The notes: a model not told the origin generated them from the letters alone. DNA of 33,408 bases from Mucilaginibacter xinganensis (GCA_026225055.1 JAMFSA010000111.1:1-33408), one strand, 5' to 3'; counted from the stretch's first letter, positions 1-8,834 are shown. Program-made: numbers and translations.

Positions 1-9
1 ACTTTTCAT
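1..9 (-). CDS. Start of SAM-riboswitch-controlled gene (partial)
   Basis: Only the first three codons (Met-Lys-Ser) lie in the window, so the product cannot be read. The ATG sits 9 nt beyond the closing stem of a SAM riboswitch on the same strand, so this is almost certainly a methionine or SAM metabolism gene, for example one acting with the trans-sulfuration enzyme just upstream. The identity is inferred from context only. Confidence 0.5.
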
Positions 10-18
10 GGTCGTTAA

Positions 19-125
19 TTTATATCCCCCGGTGTTATTTGCCGGGACAGGAATTGGCACCTTCTCTAAACTTAGAGGGTTGCCAGCGGGTAATTGAGCC
101 TGATCTCTCGCCGCTTCTTTATAAA
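19..125 (-). ncRNA. SAM riboswitch (SAM-I/S-box type)
   Basis: Read on the minus strand, this leader carries hallmarks of the SAM-I aptamer: a GAGAGATCAGG-like 5' segment, the GCTGGCAACC element, and AGGTGCCAATTCC followed by a C-rich closing strand. The outer P1 stem is TTTATA (125-120) with TATAAA (24-19). P1 ends only 9 nt before the ATG at position 9 and no intrinsic terminator follows, so control is probably at translation initiation (inference). The ligand S-adenosylmethionine would lower expression of the gene that leaves the window. Confidence 0.9.
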
Positions 126-181
126 TCAAAACCTTTTGAGGGGGATTGATCTCAATTTGATATTGCTACCAAATATTGTTG

Positions 182-214
182 CAAATATAGTGCGATAGTA
201 TTTATTAAACCAAA
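182..214 (-). promoter_or_regulatory. Promoter of the SAM-riboswitch transcript
   Basis: On the minus strand a TTTG box (214-211) is followed after exactly 21 nt by TATATTTG (189-182). This matches the Bacteroidota sigma-70-type consensus TTTG-N19-21-TAnnTTTG. It lies about 57 nt upstream of the riboswitch P1 stem. Confidence 0.75.
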
Positions 215-283
215 TTTAATTTCATTTTAAGGGAATTAGTAGCGAATAATGAATTTTAGGCCACAATTACTGTTCAAAAATTA

Positions 284-1399
284 CTATCCCAATGCCTGCT
301 CCATATCCGCTATCAAATCATCTATATGCTCCAATCCAACAGATATCCGCAATAAATTAAATGGAGTTTTAGTATCCGGCCCTTCAACAGATGCGCGGTG
401 CTCTATCAAACTTTCAACCCCACCGAGGCTGGTAGCTTGTGTAAATAATGTTAAACTGTTTATTACCCGCCTGGCCTCAATTTCGCCACCTTTAATACAA
501 ACAGATAACATCCCGCCAAAGCCCAGCATTTGGTTTTTAGCAATATCATGTTGAGGATGTGTAGGCAAGCCCGGGTACATTACCGCTTCAACTTTTGGGT
601 GCTTTTGCAGATATTCAGCTAATAATTGGGCATTCTTAGCATGGCCTGCCATACGATAAGGCAACGTTTTTATGCTGCGTACAAGGTAATAACAATCCAT
701 AGGAGATGGTATAGCTCCACCCATTTCCTGTACCTGTTTTATTTTTACCCACCAATCGTCTTTTGCAGGTGTTATTAAAACGCCACCCATTAGGTCACTA
801 TGCCCTCCGAAGTATTTAGTACTACTGTGCATCACCAAGTCAGCGCCTAACACCAATGGCTGCTGAAATACCGGTGTGGCGAAGGTATTGTCGCACGCTA
901 CCTTAATACCGCGTTCATGCGCAATGTTGATAACCTTCTTTATATCCGTAAGTTTTAATAATGGGTTCGATGGTGTTTCAACCCATATCAAACCTGTAGT
1001 TGGCTTAATATGCTGTTTTAAGACTTCGTTATTGTTTATATTTATAAAATCGAACTCCAGTATACCTGCAAACAGTGTTTTAACCTGATTACGTAACCCG
1101 TGATACATATCATCAGGCAAAATAACATGTGTGCCCGGTTTTAACGACTGAAAAACAGCCATACCCGCGGCGTTGCCTGATGAAAATGCAGCCGCATCAA
1201 CACCATGTTCGAGTTTTGCCAATACATTTTCAAGCAGGGTGCGGTTTGGATTAGCAGACCTGCTGTATATATAACCACTGGCATATGAACCATCCGCAGC
1301 ACGCTCAAACGTGGTTGACATAACGATAGGCTGTATTACAGCACCTGAAGTTTCATCCTTTTGATTACCTGCATGTATAGCGATGGTTTCGATTTTCAT
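284..1399 (-). CDS. Trans-sulfuration PLP enzyme (cystathionine gamma-synthase/lyase family)
   Basis: A 371-aa member of the Cys/Met metabolism PLP-dependent family (MetB/MetC/CGL). Readable hallmarks are YSRSANPNR near residue 45, tyrosine 99 in the DDMYHG segment, aspartate 170 in ACDNTFATP (partner of the PLP ring nitrogen) and the Schiff-base lysine 195 in [11 protein letters not shown]. Length is normal. The ATG at 1399 is preferred over an upstream in-frame start at 1417 because a TATGTTTG -7 box occupies 1422-1415. Sequence alone does not separate cystathionine gamma-synthase from gamma- or beta-lyase or homocysteine desulfhydrase. The adjacent SAM riboswitch supports a role in methionine/cysteine metabolism in the cytoplasm. 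Confidence 0.9.
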   Translation of the reverse strand: MKIETIAIHAGNQKDETSGAVIQPIVMSTTFERAADGSYASGYIYSRSANPNRTLLENVLAKLEHGVDAAAFSSGNAAGMAVFQSLKPGTHVILPDDMYHGLRNQVKTLFAGILEFDFININNNEVLKQHIKPTTGLIWVETPSNPLLKLTDIKKVINIAHERGIKVACDNTFATPVFQQPLVLGADLVMHSSTKYFGGHSDLMGGVLITPAKDDWWVKIKQVQEMGGAIPSPMDCYYLVRSIKTLPYRMAGHAKNAQLLAEYLQKHPKVEAVMYPGLPTHPQHDIAKNQMLGFGGMLSVCIKGGEIEARRVINSLTLFTQATSLGGVESLIEHRASVEGPDTKTPFNLLRISVGLEHIDDLIADMEQALG

Positions 1400-1414
1400 G
1401 AAATAAAGTTTTAG

Positions 1415-1422
1415 CAAACATA
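1415..1422 (-). promoter_or_regulatory. -7 box of the trans-sulfuration gene
   Basis: TATGTTTG on the minus strand fits TAnnTTTG and sits 15 nt before the chosen ATG at 1399. No convincing -33 box was seen. It supports the shorter start. Confidence 0.45.
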
Positions 1423-1453
1423 AAGTTTTTGCCGTTTATCAGTATATGATAAT

Positions 1454-1486
1454 ATTGGTTTTTACATAAACTATTAATTATATTTG
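1454..1486 (+). promoter_or_regulatory. Promoter of the 73-aa membrane protein gene
   Basis: ATTG (1454-1457) is followed after 21 nt by TATATTTG (1479-1486), a good match to the Bacteroidota promoter. The ATG at 1504 is 17 nt downstream, leaving a very short leader. Confidence 0.6.
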
Positions 1487-1503
1487 TTCATAATGTCGAC
1501 ATC

Positions 1504-1725
1504 ATGAAAGTAGGAAAATTACCGGTTGCTTCAATTATATTAGGAGTTATTACGCTCACAAGCTTATTGCTTAAGTTTTTTTATCCGGCGCAGGCTGTTG
1601 TAAATTCCGCTTTTATTAATGGTGCTTTTGCTGGATCATTATTTGTACTGTGCCTGTATTATGTAAACATTTACTATACTGCCTGGACTAACAACAGGAA
1701 AGAAGCAAAGGCACATCAGGAATAA
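1504..1725 (+). CDS. Small two-helix membrane protein
   Basis: A 73-aa protein with two predicted membrane segments, about residues 8-26 and 36-60, and a charged C-terminus (NNRKEAKAHQE). There is no recognisable family. It has its own promoter and stands alone between the divergent trans-sulfuration gene and mqnE. Likely an inner-membrane protein of unknown function. Confidence 0.65.
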   Translation: MKVGKLPVASIILGVITLTSLLLKFFYPAQAVVNSAFINGAFAGSLFVLCLYYVNIYYTAWTNNRKEAKAHQE

Positions 1726-1861
1726 TTCCATTTCCGTCAGTATTCTAAAATGCACCTCAATTGCTGATTTATTATTAAGTCAGCTAATGTAATTTTTAGG
1801 TAAAAAGCTTTTCAGGATGCTTCAGCATTGATATTATGCGCCCATTTATGGTAACAATTGT

Positions 1862-1869
1862 TACTTTTG
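1862..1869 (+). promoter_or_regulatory. -7 box upstream of mqnE
   Basis: TACTTTTG matches TAnnTTTG and lies 15 nt before the ATG at 1885. It overlaps the region just after a possible in-frame start at 1858, which argues that translation begins at 1885. The -33 box is not clear. Confidence 0.5.
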
Positions 1870-1884
1870 CACAAAGTTTTTTTA

Positions 1885-3078
1885 ATGGAAGCTGAACGTA
1901 ATTTAACTTTATTATTACAGGATCCGGGTTTACCGACTGATTTAAAACACATTGCGGAAAAAGTGCTTCACGGCGAACGCATTACCTTTGATGAAGGTGT
2001 TCTGCTGTTTGAAAAAGGCGAATTAGGCTATCTTGGCGTACTTGCCAACTATATCCGCGAAAAACGCCACGGCGATAAAACTTATTTTAACCGCAACTTT
2101 CATATCGAGCCAACTAATCTTTGCGTATACGACTGCAAATTCTGCTCCTATTCAAGGCTGATAAAAGAACGCTCTGAAGGATGGGAGTATACCATGGAAG
2201 AAATGCTCGACATTGTAAAAAAATACGATGACGAGCCCGTTACCGAAGTGCATATAGTTGGTGGTGTATTACCACAATATGATGTAGCTTTTTATTCGGA
2301 ACTATTCACCAAAATAAAACAACACCGCCCTGAGCTGCATGTTAAGGCATTGACTCCTGTTGAATACCATTATATCTTTAAAAAAGCTAAAATCGATTAC
2401 GCTACAGGTATGCGTATGATGATGGATGCCGGTTTGGAATCAATACCAGGCGGTGGCGCTGAGATATTTCACCCTGAGGTTAGGGACCTGATATCAAAAG
2501 ATAAATGTACCGGCGACCAGTGGCTGGCTATCCACGAAGAGTGGCATAAAATAGGCGGCAGGTCAAACGCTACTATGTTATACGGTCATATCGAGAAGTT
2601 CTGGCACAGAATTGATCATATGGATCGCCTGCGTACTTTGCAGGATAAAACAGGCGGCTTCCAGACTTTTATTCCATTGAAGTTCCGTAATAAGGATAAC
2701 CAGATGTCGGATGTGCCTGAATCAACTGTTGTTGAGGATTTGAGGAACTACGCTATCGCGCGTATTTACCTGGATAATTTTGATCATATAAAAGCTTATT
2801 GGGCAATGATCAGCCGTACTACGGCGCAATTGTCGTTAAACTTTGGCGTTGATGATATTGACGGCACACTGGATGATACTACTAAAATATACTCAATGGC
2901 AGGCTCTGAGGAGCAGCACCCGGGTATGAGCACCAAACAATTAGTTGAGCTGATAAAGAACGTTGGTCGTCATCCAATTGAACGTGATACCTTATACAAT
3001 GTGGTTACTGATTTCAATGATTACCAGTTCCCGGAAGAAGTGAAACCTTCTTTTTATAAACTGCCGGTTATTAATTAG
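1885..3078 (+). CDS. mqnE: Aminodeoxyfutalosine synthase MqnE
   Basis: A 397-aa radical SAM enzyme. The CxxxCxxC cluster motif is at cysteines 80, 84 and 87 (CVYDCKFCSYSR), followed by MqnE-type segments HIVGGVLPQYD, LTPVEY and GGGAEIFHPEVR. It joins SAM-derived adenosyl radical chemistry to 3-[(1-carboxyvinyl)oxy]benzoate to give aminodeoxyfutalosine in the futalosine route to menaquinone. MqnC is the closest alternative, but the GGGAEIF context and the nearby mqnA favour MqnE. The start at 1885 is preferred because a -7 box lies at 1862-1869. Confidence 0.9.
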   Translation: MEAERNLTLLLQDPGLPTDLKHIAEKVLHGERITFDEGVLLFEKGELGYLGVLANYIREKRHGDKTYFNRNFHIEPTNLCVYDCKFCSYSRLIKERSEGWEYTMEEMLDIVKKYDDEPVTEVHIVGGVLPQYDVAFYSELFTKIKQHRPELHVKALTPVEYHYIFKKAKIDYATGMRMMMDAGLESIPGGGAEIFHPEVRDLISKDKCTGDQWLAIHEEWHKIGGRSNATMLYGHIEKFWHRIDHMDRLRTLQDKTGGFQTFIPLKFRNKDNQMSDVPESTVVEDLRNYAIARIYLDNFDHIKAYWAMISRTTAQLSLNFGVDDIDGTLDDTTKIYSMAGSEEQHPGMSTKQLVELIKNVGRHPIERDTLYNVVTDFNDYQFPEEVKPSFYKLPVIN

Positions 3079-3216
3079 TTCACTGGCTCATTAGTTCAAT
3101 AGTTCATTGGTGCACTGGCGGATTATTGATTGATATACATAAGAAGTAATAGAATAATAAATATACGATTGAAGGTTCATCGTTTTTTACTAATGAACGA
3201 TTGAACCAATTAACAA
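3079..3216. repeat. Intergenic quasi-repeats of TTAGTTCA-like words
   Basis: The gap between mqnE and the phosphatase gene holds degenerate repeats of AGTTCA/TTCATTGG words, such as AGTTCACTGG, AGTTCAATAG and AGTTCATTGG. An inverted pair, GGTTCATCG and CGATTGAACC, flanks a T-rich loop near 3174-3210. It may act as an mRNA 3' structure. No ORF is seen. Confidence 0.5.
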
Positions 3217-3837
3217 ATGAGCAATATAACAAAGACATTATACATCGTTCGGCACGGGCAAACAGAGCTTAATAAACTGGGGATTGTACAAGGCCGGGGA
3301 ATGAATACCGACCTTAACGATGAAGGACGCAAACAAGCCGCTCTATTTTTTGATGCTTACAAAGATGTTGCCTTCGATAAGATCTATATATCCGAACTAA
3401 AGCGCACCCAGCAAAGTATCCAGCAGTTTATTGATCTCGGTATTCCTTACGAGAAATTGGAAGGCCTTGATGAAATGGCATGGGGTGTTCTGGAAGGGAC
3501 AGAAAGTACACCTGAAAACAGGGCCGCTTTTTTACAGGTAATCCGTGAATGGGTAGCAGGTAACCTTGATGTTAGTCTGCAAGGTGGCGAGAGCCCCAAC
3601 CAGGTAAAAACCAGGCAGGAAAAAGCCATAGCAACTATCCTGAGCCATCCGGAAGAAGAAACGGTGCTAATCTGTATGCATGGGCGCGCGATGAGATTAT
3701 TGCTTTGCTGGATAACAGGCCACCCGCTTACTGAAATGGAAACATATCCACATCAAAATCTGATACTTTACAAATTAACTTATGACGGTGATAAGTTTGA
3801 GATCGTAGATTTCAATAATGCCGAACATCTAAAATAG
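3217..3837 (+). CDS. Histidine phosphatase (phosphoglycerate mutase-like) family protein
   Basis: A 206-aa branch-1 histidine phosphatase. The phospho-acceptor is His13 in VRHGQTE. Arg63 (LKRTQQS), Glu86 (LDEMAWG) and the second histidine, His155 (MHGRAM), complete the usual active site. Members of this fold dephosphorylate small metabolites such as alpha-ribazole phosphate, phosphoglycerate or sugar phosphates, and sequence alone does not fix the substrate. It lies between mqnE and mqnA, so a role near menaquinone synthesis is possible but unproven. Confidence 0.85.
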   Translation: MSNITKTLYIVRHGQTELNKLGIVQGRGMNTDLNDEGRKQAALFFDAYKDVAFDKIYISELKRTQQSIQQFIDLGIPYEKLEGLDEMAWGVLEGTESTPENRAAFLQVIREWVAGNLDVSLQGGESPNQVKTRQEKAIATILSHPEEETVLICMHGRAMRLLLCWITGHPLTEMETYPHQNLILYKLTYDGDKFEIVDFNNAEHLK

Positions 3838-3929
3838 TAGCAAGTATTTAGTATCAAGTATTTAGACAGAAGCTTGTCCTGGTGCTTAGTACTTGATACC
3901 TGATAACAGCTACTTGATACTAACAAACA
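3838..3929. repeat. Intergenic repeats of CAAGTATTTAG/TACTTGATAC words
   Basis: The gap before mqnA has two near-direct copies of CAAGTATTTAG and then two TACTTGATAC copies that are partly inverted relative to them, so the RNA can fold several ways. No coding potential is seen. The same style of repeat occurs in other gaps of this window. Confidence 0.5.
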
Positions 3930-4670
3930 ATGAAACTAAAAATATCCGCGGTTAGCTATACTAACACCAAACCATTTATATACGGCATACAGCATTCTGA
4001 TCTTTTAGATAAAATAGAGCTTAGTTTAGATACCCCAACAGATTGCGCCCAAAAACTGATAGATAATAAAGTTGATATTGGCTTAATCCCCGTAGCGGCT
4101 ACGTTAAATATGCCTTATTGGGAAATCGTAGCTGATTATTGTATAGGAGCGGTTGGCCCGGTGAACTCGGTTTTTATTTTTAGTAATTGCGATATTAAGG
4201 ATGTAAAAAGGATTCAACTTGATCCGGAATCACGTTCATCAAATAACCTGGCAAAAGTATTGCTTAAAAACTTCTGGAAAATTCAGCCGGAGTTGATACT
4301 TAATGCTGAGGATTATACTACATCTACCGATCCCGAAACTGCTTGCGTACTTATAGGCGACCGCACATTCGGCAAAAAAGATAAATATCCGTTTGTGTAT
4401 GATTTGGCTGAAGAATGGCAAAAATTCACAGGCCTGCCTTTTTGCTTTGCCGCATGGATCGCGAATAAACCCATCCCACAGGAGTTTATTAATGAGTTTA
4501 ATATTGTTCTTAAATCTGGCCTCGACCTTAGGGCTGAACTATTAAAGGAACTTACCCCAAGAACCGATTTCGATCTGGAAGATTACCTGATGCACAAGCT
4601 TGATTTTGATCTGACAGAGAAAAAGAAAGAAGCCTTGCATTTGTTTTTGCAGTATATAAAGGAGTTATAG
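3930..4670 (+). CDS. mqnA: Chorismate dehydratase MqnA
   Basis: A 246-aa protein of the MqnA/MqnD periplasmic-binding-like fold. MqnA-type features are the N-terminal ISAVSYTNTKPF, the segment DIGLIPVAAT, and LDPESRSSNNLAKVLL. It removes water from chorismate to give 3-[(1-carboxyvinyl)oxy]benzoate, the substrate of MqnE encoded upstream. Both are cytoplasmic first steps of futalosine-dependent menaquinone synthesis. Length is normal. Confidence 0.9.
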   Translation: MKLKISAVSYTNTKPFIYGIQHSDLLDKIELSLDTPTDCAQKLIDNKVDIGLIPVAATLNMPYWEIVADYCIGAVGPVNSVFIFSNCDIKDVKRIQLDPESRSSNNLAKVLLKNFWKIQPELILNAEDYTTSTDPETACVLIGDRTFGKKDKYPFVYDLAEEWQKFTGLPFCFAAWIANKPIPQEFINEFNIVLKSGLDLRAELLKELTPRTDFDLEDYLMHKLDFDLTEKKKEALHLFLQYIKEL

Positions 4671-4715
4671 GTGTTTTCTATTCTTTCACTATATCTAATA
4701 TAATATAGAGTAGGG

Positions 4716-4787
4716 TGTCACACTGAGGCACTCGAAGTGTATGGGCAAAGGCCTTTACGCTTATGCTTCGAGTGCCTCCAGCATGAC
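4716..4787. repeat. REP-like palindromic intergenic element
   Basis: A perfect 13-bp inverted repeat, GAGGCACTCGAAG (4725-4737) and CTTCGAGTGCCTC (4766-4778), encloses a 28-nt loop that itself contains the palindrome AAAGGCCTTT. The outer sequences (GTGTCACACT and CAGCATGACC) continue the pairing imperfectly. The outer motif resembles dispersed extragenic palindromes. It may also end mqnA transcription, but it lacks a T-run. Confidence 0.6.
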
Positions 4788-4901
4788 CTGGCGCACTACA
4801 ATCCATGTAAATATTGGGATAGTTAATTACAACTTTTTCTTTTTCTAAAACTATATCCTCCCAAATACATTGCTTATCTTAACAGGTAAAAAAAGCAATC
4901 T

Positions 4902-5711
4902 ATGAATCAGATACAAACATTAAAGGGACAGGCCGCATTAGTCACGGGTGCTGATAGCGGTATAGGTAAAGGTGTAGCTTTGGCGCTGGCAATGGCCGGA
5001 GCCAAAGTAATTATAAACCATGTTGACGCGCATGAAGTTGCACAACAAACGGTAGATGAAATTACAGCAGCAGGCGGCGAAGCTTACGCGATACATGCGG
5101 ATGTAAGCAACGAGGCTGATGTACAGGCCATGTTTGCCGAAATGTATAAGCAATATGGCACCATTGATATCCTAGTAAACAATGCAGGCCTGCAGCGCGA
5201 CTCCAAATTTGTGGATATGACTATTGAGCAATGGAATACGGTTATCGGCATAAACTTAACCGGCCAGTTCTTATGCTCGCGCGAGGCTGCACGTGAGTAT
5301 ATCCGCAGGGGAGTAGTTGATGGTAGAAGCAAGGCTGCCGGTAAAATTATTTGTATGAGCAGTGTGCACGAGGTTATTCCATGGGGCGGGCACGTAAATT
5401 ATGCCAGCAGTAAAGGCGGTGTTATGATGCTGATGAAAAGCATGGCGCAGGAATTAGCTCCACATAAAATAAGGGTAGTATCAATTGGCCCCGGCGCAAT
5501 TCAAACACATATCAACCAGGCGGCATGGTCGACCCCCGAAGCATTGAACAGTCTTTTAACCCTGATACCATATAACAGGATAGGCGAGCCCGATGATATT
5601 GGCAAATTGGCCACCTGGCTGGCATCAGATGAGGCAGATTATATTACCGGTACTACCATTTTTATGGATGGGGGTATGACTTTATACCCTGGATTTGCCG
5701 ATAATGGTTAA
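4902..5711 (+). CDS. Short-chain dehydrogenase/reductase (glucose 1-dehydrogenase-like)
   Basis: A 269-aa classical SDR. It has the cofactor motif TGADSGIG (residues 15-22), NNAG (93-96), Asn118 and the catalytic set Ser154, Tyr167 and Lys171 in YASSKG. The ending ITGTTIFMDGGMTLYP is typical of glucose 1-dehydrogenase-like SDRs. It probably oxidises an alcohol or sugar with NAD(P). The true substrate is unknown. It is monocistronic by spacing. Confidence 0.85.
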   Translation: MNQIQTLKGQAALVTGADSGIGKGVALALAMAGAKVIINHVDAHEVAQQTVDEITAAGGEAYAIHADVSNEADVQAMFAEMYKQYGTIDILVNNAGLQRDSKFVDMTIEQWNTVIGINLTGQFLCSREAAREYIRRGVVDGRSKAAGKIICMSSVHEVIPWGGHVNYASSKGGVMMLMKSMAQELAPHKIRVVSIGPGAIQTHINQAAWSTPEALNSLLTLIPYNRIGEPDDIGKLATWLASDEADYITGTTIFMDGGMTLYPGFADNG

Positions 5712-5884
5712 TTATTGGTTAAAACACCTGCTTAGATCGATTTAGCAAGTTATTTTCTTTTTCACTTATTGTAAAAAATACACTAAGTAAATTATAAATC
5801 TTTAAATTTTGTATCCGAAAAGTATCTGCATTATTAAATATTCATAAAAGTTCAAATTTATTAACGATTTTGATAATTATACCT

Positions 5885-5892
5885 TACTTTTG
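5885..5892 (+). promoter_or_regulatory. -7 box of the PepSY-like gene
   Basis: TACTTTTG fits TAnnTTTG and lies 25 nt before the ATG at 5918. The AT-rich upstream tract fits a strong promoter, but no clean -33 TTTG was found. Confidence 0.5.
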
Positions 5893-5917
5893 TTATGGAT
5901 TTAAAATTTAACACAAC

Positions 5918-6391
5918 ATGAAAAAGATATTCATAACAACAGCAATGATCGCCCTTTTAGGTACAAGTGTATTTGCTAAAGACGGCGGTAAAAAAGTAGA
6001 AAAAGCGGTTACAGTTTCTTATACTGTTCAAAACCAATTTGATGCAGATTTCAGCGATGCTACAGAAGTTAATTGGACTGTAACTTCAAACTGCCAAAAA
6101 GCAACTTTTACATTAAATGATGTAAAAATGACTGCATTTTACAACTTACAAGGCGAGTACTTAGGTACTACTCAGGATGTTGCTTACGCAACTTTAGCTT
6201 CAAAAGCTAAAAAACAAATTACTGATAAATACAAAGATTACGCTGTAACTGACGTAATTAAATACGAAACCAGCGATAATGTAACTGCTGATCAAACAGT
6301 TTACTTTGTTGATCTTAAAAACACAACCAGCGAAATTTTGGTAAGGGTAACTCCAAGCGCTGATGTTTACTTCTTCAAACAAGTAAAATAA
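5918..6391 (+). CDS. Secreted PepSY-like protein
   Basis: A 157-aa exported protein. The signal peptide (about residues 1-20, cleavage after SVFA) precedes a beta-rich domain beginning FDADFSDATEVNW and containing TAFYNLQGEYLGTT. This resembles the Bacteroidota PepSY-like (DUF2874, BLIP-like fold) family of small periplasmic proteins of unknown function. It is followed by a strong intrinsic terminator, so it is a single-gene transcript. Confidence 0.7.
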   Translation: MKKIFITTAMIALLGTSVFAKDGGKKVEKAVTVSYTVQNQFDADFSDATEVNWTVTSNCQKATFTLNDVKMTAFYNLQGEYLGTTQDVAYATLASKAKKQITDKYKDYAVTDVIKYETSDNVTADQTVYFVDLKNTTSEILVRVTPSADVYFFKQVK

Positions 6392-6419
6392 ACTACCTAA
6401 CAAATACAATTGTTCTGAA

Positions 6420-6447
6420 GCCATCTGCATATGCGGATGGCTTTTTT
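6420..6447 (+). terminator. Intrinsic terminator of the PepSY-like gene
   Basis: The arms GCCATCTGCA and the matching half ending GGATGGC form a strong hairpin followed by TTTTTTG, about 30 nt after the stop codon. Confidence 0.85.
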
Positions 6448-6574
6448 GTTTTTAATGCAGTTTTAGGCTTACGAAACAGCCGTTTATTTCATCCATAAGT
6501 GCCTTAATTTAATCCAATTGCCCTTTTTTAAAACAAATTGATCTTACAGGCCTTTATTAATAAACTAATAAATA

Positions 6575-8773
6575 ATGCCAAAGACAATCATTGTATCAAA
6601 CAGGTTGCCTGTAAAAATATCTAAAACAGATAATGACTACCAGCTGTCACCCAGCGAAGGTGGTTTAGCTACGGGCTTAGGCTCAATATACAAACGGGGT
6701 GATAATGTGTGGATAGGGTGGCCCGGGCTGGAAGTTACTGAACAGACAGATAGAGATACCATCACTGATAAATTACAGGATCTGAGCTTATTGCCGGTAT
6801 TTTTATCGCAGGACGAGATAAGCCAGTATTACGAAGGGTTTTCAAATGAGGTGCTTTGGCCCGTGTTTCACTATTATGCCTCAACATATGCTACTTATTC
6901 CCAATCAAATTGGGACTATTATAAAATAGTAAACGAAAAGTTTAAAGAAGCTATTTTGAAAGTTGCCGAACCGGGTGATACTATCTGGATACATGATTAT
7001 CAGCTGTTGTTATTGCCGGCTTTGGTAAGAAGTGAATTGCCTGATGTATCCATCGGTTTCTTTTTGCATATTCCGTTCCCATCACATGAAATGTTCCGGC
7101 TGATACCATGGAGATATGAATTGCTGGAAGGAATGCTGGGCGCAGATCTGATCGGTTTTCATACATTTGACGATGTAAGGCATTTTATAAGTACAACAAC
7201 CCGTATTTTACCCGTAAACTCCTCATCAAATGTTATAACTGTTAATGACAGGCTTGTTGTAGCCGAAGCTTTCCCGATGGGGATAGATGAAGAAAAATAC
7301 TCCTCATTACCAAAAACTAAAGAGGTTATTGAACAGGCTAAGCAAATAAAAGAAACGTTTAAAGGAACAAAGCTTATTCTTTCGATTGACCGGCTTGATT
7401 ACAGTAAAGGAATCCTGCAACGGTTGGAAGCTTTTGAACTGTTGCTTCAGCTTCATCCCGATTATATCGGTAAAATAACACTATACATGATTGTAGTGCC
7501 TTCAAGGGACACGGTACCTCAATACAAATACCTGCTCGATCTGATAGATAAAAAGGCAGGTAGCTTAAACGCGCTTTACCGCACAATGGATTGGAGCCCG
7601 ATCCATTATTATTACAGATCGTTCCCGATAGAGACACTTTCAGCCTTATATTCATCAGCCGATGTTTGTTTGGTTACCCCGATGCGGGATGGCATGAATC
7701 TGGTAAGCAAAGAGTATGTTGCGAGCCGTGTAAAAGATGATGGTGTATTGATATTAAGCGAGATGGCAGGCGCATCTAAAGAACTAATTGATGCCATAAT
7801 TGTAAACCCCAACAATATAGGAGAGGTGTGCAGGGCTATTATACAAGCGCTTGAAATGCCCCTTGCTGAACAAAAAATCCATATGCAGCAAATGCGCCAA
7901 TTGGTAGCAAAGTTCAATATCTCGCATTGGGTTAAAATTTTTATGGATCGGCTAAAAGAGGTGAAACAACAACAGCGTTCGATGCAAACGAGGCATGTGA
8001 GTAATACTACCGAACAGTCGATAGTCAACCGGTATGCGAAAACCAAAAGCCGGATCATTTTCCTGGATTATGATGGCACACTGGTAAATTTTAAATCAAA
8101 TATTGCCGATGCCAGTCCGGATAAAGCATTATATGACATTCTGCATCAACTTACCGAAGATCCGGCAAATCAGGTAGTGCTTATCAGTGGCCGAAAACAC
8201 GGGAACTTAAGCGAGTGGTTTGATAATGAAAATATATACCTGGTTGCCGAACATGGCGCTTGGTCTAAACCACAAAATACCAGGTGGCATAAAATATCTG
8301 GCTTATCTGATAGCTGGAAACAGGATATCTATCCCATATTAGAAACTTATGTAGACCGTACTCCAGGCTCATTTATCGAAGAAAAAACATACTCACTGGT
8401 TTGGCATTACCGCAAGGCACAAAATGGCTTGGGTGAGTTAAGGGCTAATGAGTTGATGAACAACCTGAAGTATATGACCACAGATAAAGGCCTGCAGTTT
8501 TTGCCCGGCGATAAAGTACTGGAAATAAAGAATATGGAAATAAATAAAGGCAAAGCAGCCTTATCATTGGTTGAAAACAGCGATTACGATTTCATTATTG
8601 CTTTTGGTGACGATTATACCGATGAGGATATTTTTAAGGCATTGCCCGAAAGTGCTATCACCATAAAAGTTGGCAATAATATGTCGGCCGCGAAATTCTA
8701 TTTACGCAACCCGTTTGAAGTACGTAACCTGCTTACTAAATTTACGGAAAGCACTTTAGCAATTCAGAAATAG
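6575..8773 (+). CDS. otsAB: Fused trehalose-6-phosphate synthase/phosphatase
   Basis: A 732-aa bifunctional enzyme. Residues 1 to about 470 are a GT20 synthase (SNRLPV start, IGWPGLE, HDYQLLLLP, SIDRLDYSKG, PMRDGMNLVSKEY), which makes trehalose-6-phosphate from a nucleotide-activated glucose and glucose-6-phosphate. From about residue 490 comes a HAD-type phosphatase with DYDGT (498-502) and the metal-binding GDDYTDED (678-685), which releases trehalose. Both active sites look intact. It converges on a GH15 glycosidase gene, a pairing that suggests coordinated trehalose or maltodextrin metabolism. It is cytoplasmic and probably involved in osmotic or desiccation stress. Confidence 0.93.
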   Translation: MPKTIIVSNRLPVKISKTDNDYQLSPSEGGLATGLGSIYKRGDNVWIGWPGLEVTEQTDRDTITDKLQDLSLLPVFLSQDEISQYYEGFSNEVLWPVFHYYASTYATYSQSNWDYYKIVNEKFKEAILKVAEPGDTIWIHDYQLLLLPALVRSELPDVSIGFFLHIPFPSHEMFRLIPWRYELLEGMLGADLIGFHTFDDVRHFISTTTRILPVNSSSNVITVNDRLVVAEAFPMGIDEEKYSSLPKTKEVIEQAKQIKETFKGTKLILSIDRLDYSKGILQRLEAFELLLQLHPDYIGKITLYMIVVPSRDTVPQYKYLLDLIDKKAGSLNALYRTMDWSPIHYYYRSFPIETLSALYSSADVCLVTPMRDGMNLVSKEYVASRVKDDGVLILSEMAGASKELIDAIIVNPNNIGEVCRAIIQALEMPLAEQKIHMQQMRQLVAKFNISHWVKIFMDRLKEVKQQQRSMQTRHVSNTTEQSIVNRYAKTKSRIIFLDYDGTLVNFKSNIADASPDKALYDILHQLTEDPANQVVLISGRKHGNLSEWFDNENIYLVAEHGAWSKPQNTRWHKISGLSDSWKQDIYPILETYVDRTPGSFIEEKTYSLVWHYRKAQNGLGELRANELMNNLKYMTTDKGLQFLPGDKVLEIKNMEINKGKAALSLVENSDYDFIIAFGDDYTDEDIFKALPESAITIKVGNNMSAAKFYLRNPFEVRNLLTKFTESTLAIQK

Positions 8774-8787
8774 GTTAGTTAAATAGC

Positions 8788-8834
8788 AAATGGTTCATAA
8801 TTCATGGCGTTTTGCCGTGAACTACGAACCATTT
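8788..8834. terminator. Bidirectional hairpin between otsAB and the GH15 gene
   Basis: AAATGGTTC (8788-8796) pairs with GAACCATTT (8826-8834). The inner parts TTCA/TGAA and GGC/GCC also pair around a GTTTT loop. It lies between two convergent genes, and its T- and A-rich ends suit termination from both sides. Confidence 0.65.

Noticed and set aside
3079..3929. CRISPR array
   Set aside because: The repeats are degenerate, irregularly spaced and shorter than CRISPR repeats, and no cas genes are near.
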